From the NCBI RefSeq assembly GCF_008107685.1, contig NZ_VIRF01000041.1:1-64000 (forward strand): a stretch of 64,000 nucleotides of DNA, read 5' to 3'. The DNA comes from Novosphingobium sp. BW1 (GTDB taxonomy: Bacteria > Pseudomonadota > Alphaproteobacteria > Sphingomonadales > Sphingomonadaceae). The position numbers and the translations under genes were made by a program. The notes beneath the pieces were generated by a model, which saw nothing but the letters and a program-made list of their open reading frames with translations, did no database searches and was not told where the DNA came from. Positions 16,986 through 27,021 of this stretch are shown here, in pieces. Positions within the stretch are counted from its first letter, which is position 1, and every line of letters starts with the position of its first letter.

Positions 16986-17822
16986 ATGCGGATCGACTTC
17001 ATCAAGATGCATGGCCTGGGCAACGATTTCGTCGTCCTGGACGCGCGCAGCCAGCCCTTGCCCGCCATCGACGGGTCCATCGCCAGTGCGCTTGCGGACC
17101 GTCACACCGGCATTGGCTGTGACCAGTTGCTGGTGCTGGAACCGAGCACCTCGGCTGATTTTCGCATGCGCATCTTCAATCCCGACGGCAGCGAAGTGGA
17201 AGCCTGCGGCAACGCAACCCGCGCGGTCGGCCTACTCCACGGCCAGAGCGCCGCGATCGAGACGCTGGGCGGCATCGTCCACGCATCGCCCGCCGAAACC
17301 GGGATCTCGGTCGAGATGGGCACGCCCCGTTTCGACTGGGACGCGATCCCCCTCGCCTACGCCATGGACACCCACGCCATGCCCGTCGCCTGGGAGGAGC
17401 TGGTCAACCCAAGCGCCATCAACGTCGGCAATCCGCATGCCGTCTTCTTCGTTCCCGATCCCTACGCCATCGACATGGCGCGCCTCGGCCCACTGATCGA
17501 GAACGACCCCATCTTTCCCGAGCGGGTCAACGTGAACGTTGCCGGGATTTCAGGGCGCGATACGATCACCCTGCGCGTGTGGGAACGCGGAGCCGGACTT
17601 ACCCGCGCCTGCGGTACGGGTGCCTGCGCCACGGCGGTTGCGGCGATGCGGCGCGGCCTCGTCGACCACTCGGTCAAGGTAACGCTCCCCGGCGGCACGC
17701 TGCGCATTGACTGGCGCGAAGACGGCGTAATCGTGATGACCGGACCTGCCACGGAAAGTTTCCGTGGGTCATTTGCAGCCGCTGACTTCGGCCTTATCCC
17801 CGTGGACCGGACGCGCGCTTGA
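16986..17822 (+). CDS. dapF: Diaminopimelate epimerase
   Basis: DapF interconverts LL- and meso-diaminopimelate for lysine and peptidoglycan synthesis. The 278-residue cytoplasmic enzyme shows FIKMHGLGNDFVVLD at the start and the two catalytic cysteines, Cys74 in EACGNATR and Cys209 in RACGTGACAT. The start is the ATG at 16986 (MRIDFIKMHG). The stop overlaps the TTG start of mtaB, the beginning of a four-gene overlapping operon dapF-mtaB-ftsY-yciB. Confidence 0.97.
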   Translation: MRIDFIKMHGLGNDFVVLDARSQPLPAIDGSIASALADRHTGIGCDQLLVLEPSTSADFRMRIFNPDGSEVEACGNATRAVGLLHGQSAAIETLGGIVHASPAETGISVEMGTPRFDWDAIPLAYAMDTHAMPVAWEELVNPSAINVGNPHAVFFVPDPYAIDMARLGPLIENDPIFPERVNVNVAGISGRDTITLRVWERGAGLTRACGTGACATAVAAMRRGLVDHSVKVTLPGGTLRIDWREDGVIVMTGPATESFRGSFAAADFGLIPVDRTRA

Positions 17823-18997
17823 GCCTCGAAGTCCATTCGCTGGGCTGCCGGCTGAACCTTTCCGAAAGCGAGGATATGCGCGCGCTCCTTCGCGAGGCCG
17901 ACGATCTTGTGGTCATCAACTCCTGCGCGGTCACCTCCGAGGCCGTGCGCCAGACCCGCCAGGCCATCCGTCGCGCCCGCCGAGCCCGCCCCGACGCGCG
18001 CATCGTGGTGACCGGCTGCGCTGCCGAGGTGGAGCGCGAGGCCCTGGCCGCCATGCCCGAGGTAGATGGTCTTGTCGCCAACACCGCCAAGCTCGATCCA
18101 CGGGCCTGGAACGTACCTGCGCCCACCGTGCCCCAACGCCGCGCCGCCTATACCCGCGCGTTCGTCCAGGTGCAGAACGGTTGCGATCATTCCTGCACCT
18201 TCTGCGTGATCCCCCAGGGGCGTGGCGCCAGCCGATCGCGCACAATTGCCGAGACGCTGGCCGACGTTGCCGTCCACCACAAACGCGGCGTTCAGGAAGT
18301 CATCCTGACCGGCGTCGATCTAACCTCCTGGGGCGAGGACCTCAAGGGTGCCCCGCGCCTTGGCGAGCTGTGCGCGGCCATCCTCGGACGCTTCCCCGAG
18401 CTGCCGCGCCTGCGCCTGTCTTCCATCGACGGGGCCGAAGTCGATCCGGTCCTGTTCGAACTTCTCGCCAGCGAGCCGCGGGTGATGCCGCACGTTCATC
18501 TCTCGCTCCAGCATGGCGATGACCTCATCCTCAAGCGCATGAAGCGCCGCCACACCCGCGCCGATGCCGTGACGCTGGTCGAGAGCCTGCGCGTGCGTCG
18601 CCCCGACCTTGCCGTGGGCGCTGATCTCATGGCCGGTTTTCCGACCGAGAACGAGGCCGCACATGCGGCCAACCTGTCGATCATCGCTGAGCTGGGCATC
18701 GTCCACGGCCACGTCTTCCCCTTCTCTCCGCGCCCGGGCACGCCAGCCGCGCGCATGCCGCAGGTCGAGCCTGCGCTCATTAAGCGCCGGGCCCGTGAAT
18801 TGCGCGAGGCAGTGTCGAAAGAACGTGCGCGCTGGCTTGCCGCGCAGGTCTCTCGCCCGCTATGGGTTCTCGCCGAAAAGGATGGTACCGGCCACGCGGA
18901 GAATTTCGCACGAGTCCGGCTGCCAGACGGGACCGTGCCGGGCACCGTGCTGTGCCTCACGCCCGCCAACGTGATCGAAGGAATACTGGAAGCATGA
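17819..18997 (+). CDS. mtaB: tRNA (t6A37) methylthiotransferase MtaB
   Basis: MtaB is a radical-SAM enzyme converting t6A37 to ms2t6A in tRNAs. The 392-residue protein has the UPF0004 N-terminal domain with Cys10, Cys36 and Cys67 for one Fe-S cluster. The radical-SAM CxxxCxxC is at Cys122, Cys126 and Cys129 (GCDHSCTFC), followed by a short TRAM-like tail. The first residues HSLGCRLNLSES are typical of MtaB rather than MiaB or RimO. It starts with TTG at 17819 overlapping dapF, and its stop overlaps the ftsY start as ATGA. Confidence 0.93.
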   Translation: MSLEVHSLGCRLNLSESEDMRALLREADDLVVINSCAVTSEAVRQTRQAIRRARRARPDARIVVTGCAAEVEREALAAMPEVDGLVANTAKLDPRAWNVPAPTVPQRRAAYTRAFVQVQNGCDHSCTFCVIPQGRGASRSRTIAETLADVAVHHKRGVQEVILTGVDLTSWGEDLKGAPRLGELCAAILGRFPELPRLRLSSIDGAEVDPVLFELLASEPRVMPHVHLSLQHGDDLILKRMKRRHTRADAVTLVESLRVRRPDLAVGADLMAGFPTENEAAHAANLSIIAELGIVHGHVFPFSPRPGTPAARMPQVEPALIKRRARELREAVSKERARWLAAQVSRPLWVLAEKDGTGHAENFARVRLPDGTVPGTVLCLTPANVIEGILEA

Positions 18998-19956
18998 GCG
19001 ACACCACCCCACCTGCCGGAGGGTCCGCCACGACGCAGGATGGCGACTGGTCCGACCGGCTCTTTGGCGGGTTTCGCAAGACCTCCGAGCGCCTGAGCGG
19101 AAACCTCGCCGGGATCGTTGGCGGCAATCGCCTGACCGACGCGCAGCTCGATGACCTGGAAGACGCGCTGATCATCTCGGACCTGGGCCCGCGCGCGGCC
19201 GCCCGCATCCGCGAACGCCTTGCGGAAGAACGCTTCGAGCGTGACGCGGACGAACGCGCGATCATGGAAGTGGTCGCCCGCGAGATCGCCGACATCCTAC
19301 GTCCCGTCGCACAGCCGCTCGACATCGTCGCCTTCCCGCGCCCGCAGGTCATCCTTACCATCGGCGTCAACGGCTCAGGCAAGACGACCACCATCGCCAA
19401 GCTTGCCCACCTCTTCCAGGAACAGGACTACGCGGTCATGCTGGCAGCGGGCGACACCTTCCGCGCGGCCGCCATTGGTCAGCTTGCGGTCTGGGCCGAC
19501 CGTCTTGAGGTCCCCATCGTCAAGGGCCCCGAGGGCGGCGATCCCGCCTCGGTGGTGTTCGATGCGGTCAAGGAGGCGACCGAGGACGGCACCGATGTGC
19601 TTATCGTCGACACCGCAGGGCGCCTTCAGAACAAGCGCGAACTAATGGACGAGCTTGCCAAGATCCGCCGAGTCCTGGGCCGTCTCAACCCGGCCGCACC
19701 GCACGATGTCGTGCTTGTGCTCGATGCCACCAACGGCCAGAACGCGCTCGCCCAGATCGAGACCTTCAAGGAAGTGGCTGGTGTCACCGGCCTCGTGATG
19801 ACCAAGCTGGACGGTACCGCGCGCGGCGGCGTCCTCGTGGCTGCGGCCGAGCAGTACGGCCTACCCATCCACGCCATCGGCGTAGGCGAGAAGATCGACG
19901 ACCTTCGCCCCTTCGACCCGGACCTCGTCGCACGCGTCATTGCAGGTATCGCGTGA
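18994..19956 (+). CDS. ftsY: Signal recognition particle receptor FtsY
   Basis: FtsY is the membrane-associated SRP receptor GTPase that partners Ffh (ffh is at 51.3 kb). The 320-residue protein has a short N-terminal extension rather than the long acidic A domain of E. coli, then the helical N domain and the G domain with P-loop GVNGSGKTTT, DTAGRL and TKLDGTARGG. The ATG at 18994 is translationally coupled to mtaB. The short N-terminus suggests membrane binding through the amphipathic helix of the NG domain. Confidence 0.97.
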   Translation: MSDTTPPAGGSATTQDGDWSDRLFGGFRKTSERLSGNLAGIVGGNRLTDAQLDDLEDALIISDLGPRAAARIRERLAEERFERDADERAIMEVVAREIADILRPVAQPLDIVAFPRPQVILTIGVNGSGKTTTIAKLAHLFQEQDYAVMLAAGDTFRAAAIGQLAVWADRLEVPIVKGPEGGDPASVVFDAVKEATEDGTDVLIVDTAGRLQNKRELMDELAKIRRVLGRLNPAAPHDVVLVLDATNGQNALAQIETFKEVAGVTGLVMTKLDGTARGGVLVAAAEQYGLPIHAIGVGEKIDDLRPFDPDLVARVIAGIA

Positions 19957-20645
19957 TGGAAAGCCCCAATACGCCGCAGGCCAAGACACCGAACGACAGC
20001 GCTCCCGAATCCGAAAAGCCCAAGTCCAGCTGGATCAACCTCGTTGTCGATTTCGGCCCGCTTCTCGTGTTCTTCCTGACCTACCGCCATTTCTCGCCCG
20101 AAGAGAGCGGCGATGCGATCGGCACGGTCTCCGCCGTCATCAAGGGCACCATCGCCTTCATGGCCGCTACCGTCGTGGCGCTGGGTGTCTCGAAATGGCG
20201 CCTGGGCAAGGTCTCACCCATGCTCTGGCTGACGACGACGCTGATCCTGGGCTTCGGCACGCTCACCGTGATCTTCCGCGAGGCGATCTGGATCCAGCTC
20301 AAGCCCACTGCGGTCTATCTGATGTTCTCCATCGTGCTCTTCATCGGGCTGATGAAGGGCAAGCCGATGCTCAAGTACCTTCTCCAGTCCGCCTTCGAGG
20401 GGCTGAACGAGGAAGGCTGGATCAAGCTTTCGCGCAACTGGGCCTGGTTCTTCCTGGTACTGGCCATCGCGAACACGGTGCTGGTCTACGCCGTCAGTTT
20501 CGATGCCTGGCTTCAGGCCAAGCTCTGGGGCTTCACGGTCGCCTCGTTCCTCTTCACCTTCTCGCAGCTCCCCATGGTGCTCAAGCACGGCATGGGCGAG
20601 ACCGAGGCGCGCGAGGACCTTCTCGACAACGCGCCGCACGACTGA
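19953..20645 (+). CDS. yciB: Inner membrane-spanning protein YciB (septation protein A family)
   Basis: The 230-residue protein has a hydrophilic N-terminal tail of about 25 residues and then five or so membrane helices. Family landmarks are DFGPLLVFFLTY, GKVSPMLWL, IWIQLKPTAVY and NTVLVYAVSFDAW. YciB/IspA acts in cell-envelope synthesis and septation in E. coli. GTG at 19953 and ATG at 19956 are adjacent possible starts overlapping the ftsY stop. Last gene of the dapF operon. Confidence 0.93.
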   Translation: MMESPNTPQAKTPNDSAPESEKPKSSWINLVVDFGPLLVFFLTYRHFSPEESGDAIGTVSAVIKGTIAFMAATVVALGVSKWRLGKVSPMLWLTTTLILGFGTLTVIFREAIWIQLKPTAVYLMFSIVLFIGLMKGKPMLKYLLQSAFEGLNEEGWIKLSRNWAWFFLVLAIANTVLVYAVSFDAWLQAKLWGFTVASFLFTFSQLPMVLKHGMGETEAREDLLDNAPHD

Positions 20646-20666
20646 GCACGGCAGACTATCACTCAG

Positions 20667-20915
20667 TCAGGGCGCGCTGGTATCGCGCTCGAGCCGGGTG
20701 CCGCGCATGGAAAGCGTCTGCTTGAGCAGTTCGCCAAGTGCGCCCAGAAACATCAGTCCCGAACCGGCAATAAACATCCACACGCCCGCCGTCTGCCAGG
20801 CCGCCATGGTAGGTAGGAACAGCACGCTCCCCACCACGAAGAGCAGGTTGCCGACAAGGCCCACTGCGATGTGGAACCAGCGAAAATCGTGAACGAGCGT
20901 GCGTAGGATCTGCAT
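20667..20915 (-). CDS. YrhK-like small membrane protein
   Basis: The 82-residue protein has the YrhK domain pattern: a short amphipathic start (FRWFHIAVGLVGNLLFVVGS), two membrane helices, and a basic C-terminus. YrhK proteins have no known biochemical role. It converges on yciB and lies directly downstream of the frameshifted membrane gene at 20920-21260, possibly in the same transcript as kup. Confidence 0.8.
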   Translation of the reverse strand: MQILRTLVHDFRWFHIAVGLVGNLLFVVGSVLFLPTMAAWQTAGVWMFIAGSGLMFLGALGELLKQTLSMRGTRLERDTSAP

Positions 20916-20919
20916 GGGG

Positions 20920-21260
20920 CTAAACCCTAGCGGGCGCGCCCGAAGCTGTCAGCCCGCACCGTATCAAATACGGTCGCGTCACCAGCCCCAATGCAAGCAC
21001 ATATTGCACACCGGCAAAGACAGCGAGGTTGAGCAGCATGAGCGGATCGGGCGTCTCTGGTCCGGCGTGCGCGATGCGAACATGCCGCGGCCCATGGCCG
21101 GAGTCAGGACGCACAGCCCCGCAAGCGTGCTCAACCCGATGCCGACGAGTATAAATGGGTCCGGTGTCGGCGAAGTCAGGAAATAGCCGCCCCAGACCAA
21201 CGGATAGGCCGCCGCGTAGAGCAGGCCGACAATGAGCGTGCAGGTCAGCGCCGGCTCCAC
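20920..21260 (-). pseudogene. Frameshifted three-helix membrane protein
   Basis: Two overlapping minus-strand frames together make one plausible protein. From GTG at 21260 one frame gives a helix (LIVGLLYAAAYPLVW) and a second helix (GIGLSTLAGLCVLTPAMG) followed by GRGMFASRTP. The neighbouring frame then continues PETPDPLMLLNLAVFAGVQY, VLALGLVTRPYLIRCG, to the stop at 20920. The switch falls near 21040-21070, consistent with a single-base deletion or a sequencing error. It begins 8 bp after the kup stop and ends 4 bp before the YrhK gene. Family not recognised. Confidence 0.6.
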
Positions 21261-21268
21261 CGCGTTGG

Positions 21269-23239
21269 TCAGATTTCCAGCTGACTGCCGAGTTCGACCA
21301 CGCGGTTGGTAGGCAGGCGGAAGAACACCATGGCGCTTGCCGCGTTGCGCATCATCCAGGCGAAGAGACGTTCCCGCCAGATCGCCATGCCCGGCTTTTC
21401 CGAGGCGACAAGAGTCTGGCGCGACAGGAAAAAGCTGGTCTTCATCATCTCGAAGGGTTGGCCGCACATCTGGTTGTGGGCAAGCGCTGCGGGAATGTCG
21501 GTTTCCTCCATGAAACCGTAGCGCAGGGTCATGCGGTAGAAGCCCTGCCCCAGGTCCTGCACCGAGTAGCGCTCGCCCGATTCGACGTAGGGCACGTCCT
21601 GGACCTCGACGGTCAGCACCACCACGCGTTCGTGCAGCACCTTGTTGTGCTTGATGTTGTGGAGGAGCGCGGAAGGTACGCCGACGTTGCTCGAAGCCAT
21701 GAAGATCGCGGTGCCCGGCACGCGCGCGGCGCTGCCGTGCGCGCTCTTGGCAAAGACGTTGAGCGGAAGCGCCGCCTCGGTCATGCGATTACGCATGAGG
21801 CGGCGGCCCTTGTTCCAAGTTGTGAGGAGCGTGAAGGCCACCGCGCCGATCAACAGCGGGAACCAGCCACCATCCGGAATCTTGGTGGCGTTTGCGGCGA
21901 AGTATGCACCGTCGACCACGAAGAAGGTCACCGCAACGGGGATCGCAATCCACAGCTTCCAGCGCCACAGGACGATCAGAAGAACCGTCATCAGGCAGGT
22001 GTCGATCAGCATCGCACCGGTCACCGCGATACCGTAGGCCGAGGCCAGGTTCGAAGAGTTTTGGAAGACCAACACCAGCACGATCACGCCGATCATCAGC
22101 GCCCAGTTCACGAAGGGAATGTAGATCTGACCGACCTCGTGCTCCGAGGTATGGCGGGTCGAAAGGCGCGGGATGAAACCCAGCTGCATGGCCTGGTGGG
22201 TGATCGAGAAGGCGCCCGAGATAACCGCCTGACTGGCGATGAAGGCGGCGCAGCTGACCAGGATCACGAGCGGCAGGCGCAGCGATTCAGGCGCAAGGTT
22301 GAAGAACGGGTTTTCCATCGCAAGTGCGGCCTGCGCATCGTCGAGGCTGAGGATCATCGCGGCCTGCCCGAAGTAGTTGATGAGCAGGCACGGCATCACA
22401 AAACCGAACCAGGATAGGCGCATCGGTCCGCGTCCAAAATGGCCCATGTCCGAATAGAGCGCCTCCGCCCCGGTCACGGCCAGCACGACGGAACCCAGCG
22501 CCAGGAAGCCCAGCATCTTGTCGGTGAGGAAGAACTGGATCGCATACCACGGGTTCAGCGCAACGAGCACCTCGGGCATCTGTACGAGATGGTAGATGCC
22601 CAGGATCGCGAGGATCGAGAAATAGGTCACCATGACCGGGGCAAACAGCGCGCCGACCTTGGCCGTCCCGCTCTTTTGCAGCACGAAAAGGCCTACCAGG
22701 AGGATAAGCGCAATCGGCATGACGAAAGGTGCAAGGTTCGACTGGACAACGGTCAGGCCCTCCACCGCGGAGAGCACCGAGACGGCGGGGGTAATCATCG
22801 AATCGCCGTAGAACAGCGCCGTCGCGAAGACGCCGAGCATGACGATAAGGCCGCCATAACGCGACTTCTTGATCGCGCCGGAGATCAGGGCCACGAGCGC
22901 GAGACTGCCCCCCTGCCCCTTGTTGTCCGCGCGCATGAGGATGCCGACGTACTGAACCGCAACGACAAGCGTCATCGACCAGAAGATCAGGCTGACCACG
23001 CCCAGGATGTGCAATTCGTCGATAGCCAGCGGGTGCGGACCGACAAAAGTCTCGCGGAACGCGTAGATCGGGCTAGTGCCGATGTCCCCGAAGACGACAC
23101 CGACCGCGCCGAAGGCGAGCTTCGCGACGTTTCCGGTGGAATGGCCGTGGGAACCGGATTTCCCGGCGTCGGACTGCTTCACGGCATCCGACACGCTCGC
23201 CGTTCCACCGCCATTCATATCCGTAGTTGCATCACTCAT
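21269..23239 (-). CDS. kup: Potassium uptake protein Kup
   Basis: Kup imports K+ with H+ across the inner membrane. The 656-residue protein has a hydrophilic 35-residue N-terminus and about 12 membrane helices, opening with the family signature [22 protein letters not shown], then a C-terminal cytoplasmic domain of roughly 170 residues. The length is normal. It is followed within 8 bp by the frameshifted membrane gene. Confidence 0.96.
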   Translation of the reverse strand: MSDATTDMNGGGTASVSDAVKQSDAGKSGSHGHSTGNVAKLAFGAVGVVFGDIGTSPIYAFRETFVGPHPLAIDELHILGVVSLIFWSMTLVVAVQYVGILMRADNKGQGGSLALVALISGAIKKSRYGGLIVMLGVFATALFYGDSMITPAVSVLSAVEGLTVVQSNLAPFVMPIALILLVGLFVLQKSGTAKVGALFAPVMVTYFSILAILGIYHLVQMPEVLVALNPWYAIQFFLTDKMLGFLALGSVVLAVTGAEALYSDMGHFGRGPMRLSWFGFVMPCLLINYFGQAAMILSLDDAQAALAMENPFFNLAPESLRLPLVILVSCAAFIASQAVISGAFSITHQAMQLGFIPRLSTRHTSEHEVGQIYIPFVNWALMIGVIVLVLVFQNSSNLASAYGIAVTGAMLIDTCLMTVLLIVLWRWKLWIAIPVAVTFFVVDGAYFAANATKIPDGGWFPLLIGAVAFTLLTTWNKGRRLMRNRMTEAALPLNVFAKSAHGSAARVPGTAIFMASSNVGVPSALLHNIKHNKVLHERVVVLTVEVQDVPYVESGERYSVQDLGQGFYRMTLRYGFMEETDIPAALAHNQMCGQPFEMMKTSFFLSRQTLVASEKPGMAIWRERLFAWMMRNAASAMVFFRLPTNRVVELGSQLEI

Positions 23240-23331
23240 TCGTGCGCCCCGTCATGGACTAGAGACCCCGTTTCGCACTCGCGGCAAGGTTGAAGGCCGT
23301 TAGCAGCATGGCAGGTGCCTAGCAATGATGC

Positions 23332-24042
23332 TCAATCACGCGAAGGGGCCGTTGGTTCCGCAACCGTACCGTCGCGGGACTCCGCCCCTATCTGCGAATC
23401 GGGTGCCGGAGCCGGCGCATTGCCCGTGATGTAAGCATCCAGCCTCTGGAGTTCGGCGGCGAGCACCGGACGCCATACGGCCTCCTCGGGCGTGCGCTCC
23501 AGAAGGTCCGCCCACAGCTCGCGCGCTTCGCCAAACTGACCCGACTGGGCCATCGCCAAGCCCAGGAAAAACGCGGGCCCCGGCGCTTTCGGGTCGGCCT
23601 TGGCTGCCTGGCGGAAGGCATAAAGCGAAGCGGGAGTCAGAACACCTTCGGAATGGGCGACAAGCGCGTTGGCCATGGCGAGCCAGGCATCCTCGTCCTT
23701 TGGATTTTGCTCGACCGCGCCCAGCAGGACGCGCGCCGCCTCGGCCGTCTGACCGTTGCGTGCAAAGCCATCGGCGATGACGACATAACGATTGGTCGGC
23801 GGGATCGTGCGATTGGTGACCTTGGCGCGCGCAGCAACCAGGAACGCGGCTTCCTCACCACCGCCCGGGGTCACGGTGCTCGGGCTCGATGGCTGCGAGG
23901 GCGAGCCTTGCGTGACATAGCCCGCAACACCCAGGAGCAGCGCGGCGGCCACCGCCTCGCGCCCTCCCACCGGCACTTTGAGGACTACCACAGCCACCAC
24001 GAACGCAGCGATGACCAGCAAGGCCAGCAGGAACCAGATCAT
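23332..24042 (-). CDS. TPR protein of cytochrome c maturation (CcmI/CycH-like)
   Basis: The 236-residue protein has two N-terminal hydrophobic segments (residues 1-22 and about 32-45) and a periplasmic part with tetratricopeptide repeats (NGQTAEAARVLLGAVEQNP, DEDAWLAMANALVAH, SGQFGEARELW). In this position it should be the CcmI/CycH C-terminal-type chaperone that holds apocytochrome c for heme ligation, shorter than the usual CcmI. It overlaps the ccmH stop by 4 bp as the last gene of the operon. Confidence 0.85.
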   Translation of the reverse strand: MIWFLLALLVIAAFVVAVVVLKVPVGGREAVAAALLLGVAGYVTQGSPSQPSSPSTVTPGGGEEAAFLVAARAKVTNRTIPPTNRYVVIADGFARNGQTAEAARVLLGAVEQNPKDEDAWLAMANALVAHSEGVLTPASLYAFRQAAKADPKAPGPAFFLGLAMAQSGQFGEARELWADLLERTPEEAVWRPVLAAELQRLDAYITGNAPAPAPDSQIGAESRDGTVAEPTAPSRD

Positions 24043-24491
24043 GCCTCTTCTCCTTCATCGCCAGCGCCACGTTCCTCGACCTCGCGGCGCAAGGTGAAGC
24101 GGCGGCGCAGCAGGAGGACCGCGATCAGCAGAAATACAAGCGGCACGGCGAAAAGCGGCCAGGTCACCTCGGTGAGCTGCGGCGCGTAGCTCACATAGTC
24201 GCCATAGCGCTCGATCAGCCAGGCCCGGATCTCCTCAGGGGATTCGCCCGCCTTGATTCGCTCCCGCACGAGACTGCGCATCGAGCCCGCGATAGGCGCG
24301 TCCGAATCGGCGATCGACTGGCCCTGGCACTGGAGACAACGCAGCGTCTCCATTAGGTCCATGGCGGCGCGTTCCTTCGCCGGATCCTCGAGCTGACGGT
24401 AAGCAAAAGGTGCGGTCGACTGCTCCTGCTGGGCAAGAGCCGGAGCGGCCACCATGGCAACGGCGGAAAGAACGGGAAGGACGCGCCTCAC
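24039..24491 (-). CDS. ccmH: Cytochrome c-type biogenesis protein CcmH (CycL)
   Basis: CcmH helps reduce apocytochrome c cysteines before heme attachment. The 150-residue protein has a signal peptide (cleaved near ALA-QQEQ), the redox motif LRCLQCQ with Cys52 and Cys55, a helical bundle (AWLIERYGDYVSYAPQL) and one C-terminal membrane helix. This is the short CcmH form; the TPR part is encoded separately downstream. It overlaps ccmG and the TPR gene by 4 bp each. Confidence 0.95.
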   Translation of the reverse strand: MRRVLPVLSAVAMVAAPALAQQEQSTAPFAYRQLEDPAKERAAMDLMETLRCLQCQGQSIADSDAPIAGSMRSLVRERIKAGESPEEIRAWLIERYGDYVSYAPQLTEVTWPLFAVPLVFLLIAVLLLRRRFTLRREVEERGAGDEGEEA

Positions 24492-25057
24492 TGCCCCGCC
24501 TCCTGTATCCTGGCAAGAATCACGTCGAGCTGCTCAGGCCGGATCTCGCCGACGTGCTGGTAGCGAATCACGCCCTTGCCATCGACGATGTAGGTTTCGG
24601 GGACGCCCGAAGAGCCCAGCGCCAGCTGCACCTGCCCATCGTCGTCCGCGCCAATGCTGTCGAAGGGATCGCCGTTGGTCGCGAGGAAGCCTTCGAGGTT
24701 CTCGCGCGAATCGCGCACCGAAATGCCCTCGATCTCGACACCCGCCCGCTGCAGCTGCGCCAGCTGCGGTGCCTCGACCCGGCAGGGGATACACCAGCTG
24801 GCGAAGATGTTGACGAGATGGACCTTGCCGTTGGCCAGCTCTGAACTGCTGAGGCCAGGCCGTCCGGGCAGTGCCGGGGGCAGATCGAAGCTGGGCATCG
24901 GCTTGCCGACGAGCGCGCTGCGCACGGTACGGTCTGCGGGCTTCAGAAGCCCTGTCATCACCAGCGCGACGAAGCCCACGAAGAACGCGAGCGGGAGCCA
25001 GATTGCCCAGCGCGGCGCCCGGGCACGGCCCTCCGGAGCCTTGCGATTCGCGCTCAT
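24488..25057 (-). CDS. ccmG: Thiol:disulfide interchange protein CcmG/DsbE
   Basis: The 189-residue thioredoxin-fold protein is anchored by one N-terminal helix (about 18-38) and has the CcmG active site WCIPC (Cys89, Cys92) and GVPETYIVDGKG. It reduces apocytochrome c in the periplasm. I chose the ATG at 25057 (MSANRKAP) because it overlaps the ccmF stop as ATGA; longer upstream readings lie inside ccmF. Confidence 0.95.
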   Translation of the reverse strand: MSANRKAPEGRARAPRWAIWLPLAFFVGFVALVMTGLLKPADRTVRSALVGKPMPSFDLPPALPGRPGLSSSELANGKVHLVNIFASWCIPCRVEAPQLAQLQRAGVEIEGISVRDSRENLEGFLATNGDPFDSIGADDDGQVQLALGSSGVPETYIVDGKGVIRYQHVGEIRPEQLDVILARIQEAGQ

Positions 25058-27021
25058 GCCCGGTCCTCCCGCAGCTTCTCTTCGCCTTCGCGGCGCTCGG
25101 CGATGCGATCGCTCTGGATCGAGCGGCGAACATCCGTGGCGACGCGGCCGAGCAGCGCCAGCAGGCCTCCCAAAGCGATCAGGAGGCCACCCAGCCAGAT
25201 CAGCGGCACCAGCGGCTTCCACCACAGACGCAGCTGCCAGCGGCCGTCCTCGCCCTCACCGCCCAGAACGGCATAGAGCTGGCCGTTCCAGCGCGTCAGC
25301 AGCGCCGATTCGGAGGTGTTCTGCGGGGGCGCCCAGAACGTGCGCGACTGCGGGGTGAGTCGCGTAACCTTGCCATCCGGCCCGTAGCGCACCAGCAGAC
25401 GCGCCTCGAGCGCGGTCCAGTTGGGGCCTGCAACCGGCTCGATCCGGTCGAGCTTCACGCCCCAGGGGCCCACCTGCGTAATCTCACCAACCTCGACCGC
25501 AACGAGCTTCTCGGTCGAGAACGCGCTCTCGCTGCTCATGCCGATAAGCGCGACCGCGATACCGAAGTGCGCGACGACCATGCCCCAGACCGCCAGCGGC
25601 AGTCGGCGCAGATTGCGCCCGCGCAAGGGAAGTACACTCGCCCAGGCAAGACCGACACCTAGCAGCAGGCCCAGGAACGGCAGCAGTGCGACATCCGCCA
25701 CGGCAACCAGAGCACCGCTCATGACCACCACGAGCATGGCCGGGATGACGAGGCTCTTGCCGATTCGCGCAAAGTCATCACGCCGCCAGCGCAGCATCGG
25801 GCCGACCGCCAGGACCACCAGCATGGGCACGGCGAACAGCGCGCTCATCGGGTTGAAGTAGGGCGGGCCGACCGAGACCTGCGCGCCCAGCGCCTCGGCC
25901 ACGAGCGGATAAAGCGTGCCGAACAGGACGATGCCCAGGATCGCGCACAGCAGGACGTTGTTGATGACGAGCGCGCCCTCGCGGCTCATCGGCGCGAAGC
26001 GGGCGCCCTCGCTCACCGTCGCGGCGCGCAAGGCAAAAAGGGTGAGGGCACCGCCGATGTTGATGGCAAGCAGCGCAAGGATGAAGCTGCCGCGCTCAGG
26101 ATCGACCGCAAAGGCATGAACACTGGTCAGGATGCCCGAGCGGACAAGGAATGTACCCACCATCGACATCGAGAAGGCGACCACGCCCAGCATCACCGTC
26201 CAGGTGCGCAGCGCATCGCGCGCAGCCAGAACGCTCACCGAATGGAGCAGCGCGGTTGCGGCCAGCCAGGGCATGAGCGAGGCGTTCTCCACCGGGTCCC
26301 AGAACCACCAGCCACCCCAGCCCAGTTCATAGTACGCCCAGTACGAGCCCGCGGTGATGCCGACCGTTAGGAAAATCCAGGCCGCCAGCACCCAGGGGCG
26401 CATGGCGCGCGCGAAGGCCGACCCAACCTCGCGGGTTACCAGCGCGCCAATGGCGAAACTGAAGGCCACCGAAAGACCGACGTAGCCCAGGTACAGCGTT
26501 GGCGGGTGGAAGGCGAGGCCAAGATCCTGCAAAAGCGGGTTAAGCCCCTGCCCTTCGGCCGGGACCGGCGAGAGGCGCTCGAACGGGTTCGAGGAAAGCA
26601 GCAGAAAGGCGTAGAAGCCAAGGCTCACGAAAGCCTGTCCGGCAAGCGTTGCGAGCATGGTGCGCTCGGGCAAGCGGCGCTCGATAAGCGCGACGAACCC
26701 GCCCGCAACGCCCATGACCGTGACCCACAGGAGCATCGAGCCCTCATGGTTGCCCCAGGCGCCCGCGATCTTGAAGATCAGGGGTTTCAGCGAATGCGAA
26801 TTGAGCGCGACCAGCTTTACCGAAAGGTCCGTGATCGCAAAGACGTAGATCAGGCAGAAGAAGGCACAGAGCGCCAGCAGACCTTGCACCACCGCGACGG
26901 GACGGACAACCCGGCCCAAAGCCTCACCTTTCCTGGTCAGCCCGAGCATTCCTCCCAGCAGCTGCAATCCCGCCAATGCCGCCGCAAGCCAGAGCGCGGC
27001 CAGTCCAAGTTCCGCGATCAT
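25054..27021 (-). CDS. ccmF: Heme lyase CcmF
   Basis: CcmF receives heme from CcmE and ligates it to apocytochrome c. The 655-residue polytopic protein has the WWD-type heme-handling signature GWGGWWFWDPVENASLMPW at about residues 230-250 and a long C-terminal periplasmic region. It overlaps ccmE and ccmG by 4 bp, fully coupled in the operon. Confidence 0.97.
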   Translation of the reverse strand: MIAELGLAALWLAAALAGLQLLGGMLGLTRKGEALGRVVRPVAVVQGLLALCAFFCLIYVFAITDLSVKLVALNSHSLKPLIFKIAGAWGNHEGSMLLWVTVMGVAGGFVALIERRLPERTMLATLAGQAFVSLGFYAFLLLSSNPFERLSPVPAEGQGLNPLLQDLGLAFHPPTLYLGYVGLSVAFSFAIGALVTREVGSAFARAMRPWVLAAWIFLTVGITAGSYWAYYELGWGGWWFWDPVENASLMPWLAATALLHSVSVLAARDALRTWTVMLGVVAFSMSMVGTFLVRSGILTSVHAFAVDPERGSFILALLAINIGGALTLFALRAATVSEGARFAPMSREGALVINNVLLCAILGIVLFGTLYPLVAEALGAQVSVGPPYFNPMSALFAVPMLVVLAVGPMLRWRRDDFARIGKSLVIPAMLVVVMSGALVAVADVALLPFLGLLLGVGLAWASVLPLRGRNLRRLPLAVWGMVVAHFGIAVALIGMSSESAFSTEKLVAVEVGEITQVGPWGVKLDRIEPVAGPNWTALEARLLVRYGPDGKVTRLTPQSRTFWAPPQNTSESALLTRWNGQLYAVLGGEGEDGRWQLRLWWKPLVPLIWLGGLLIALGGLLALLGRVATDVRRSIQSDRIAERREGEEKLREDRA

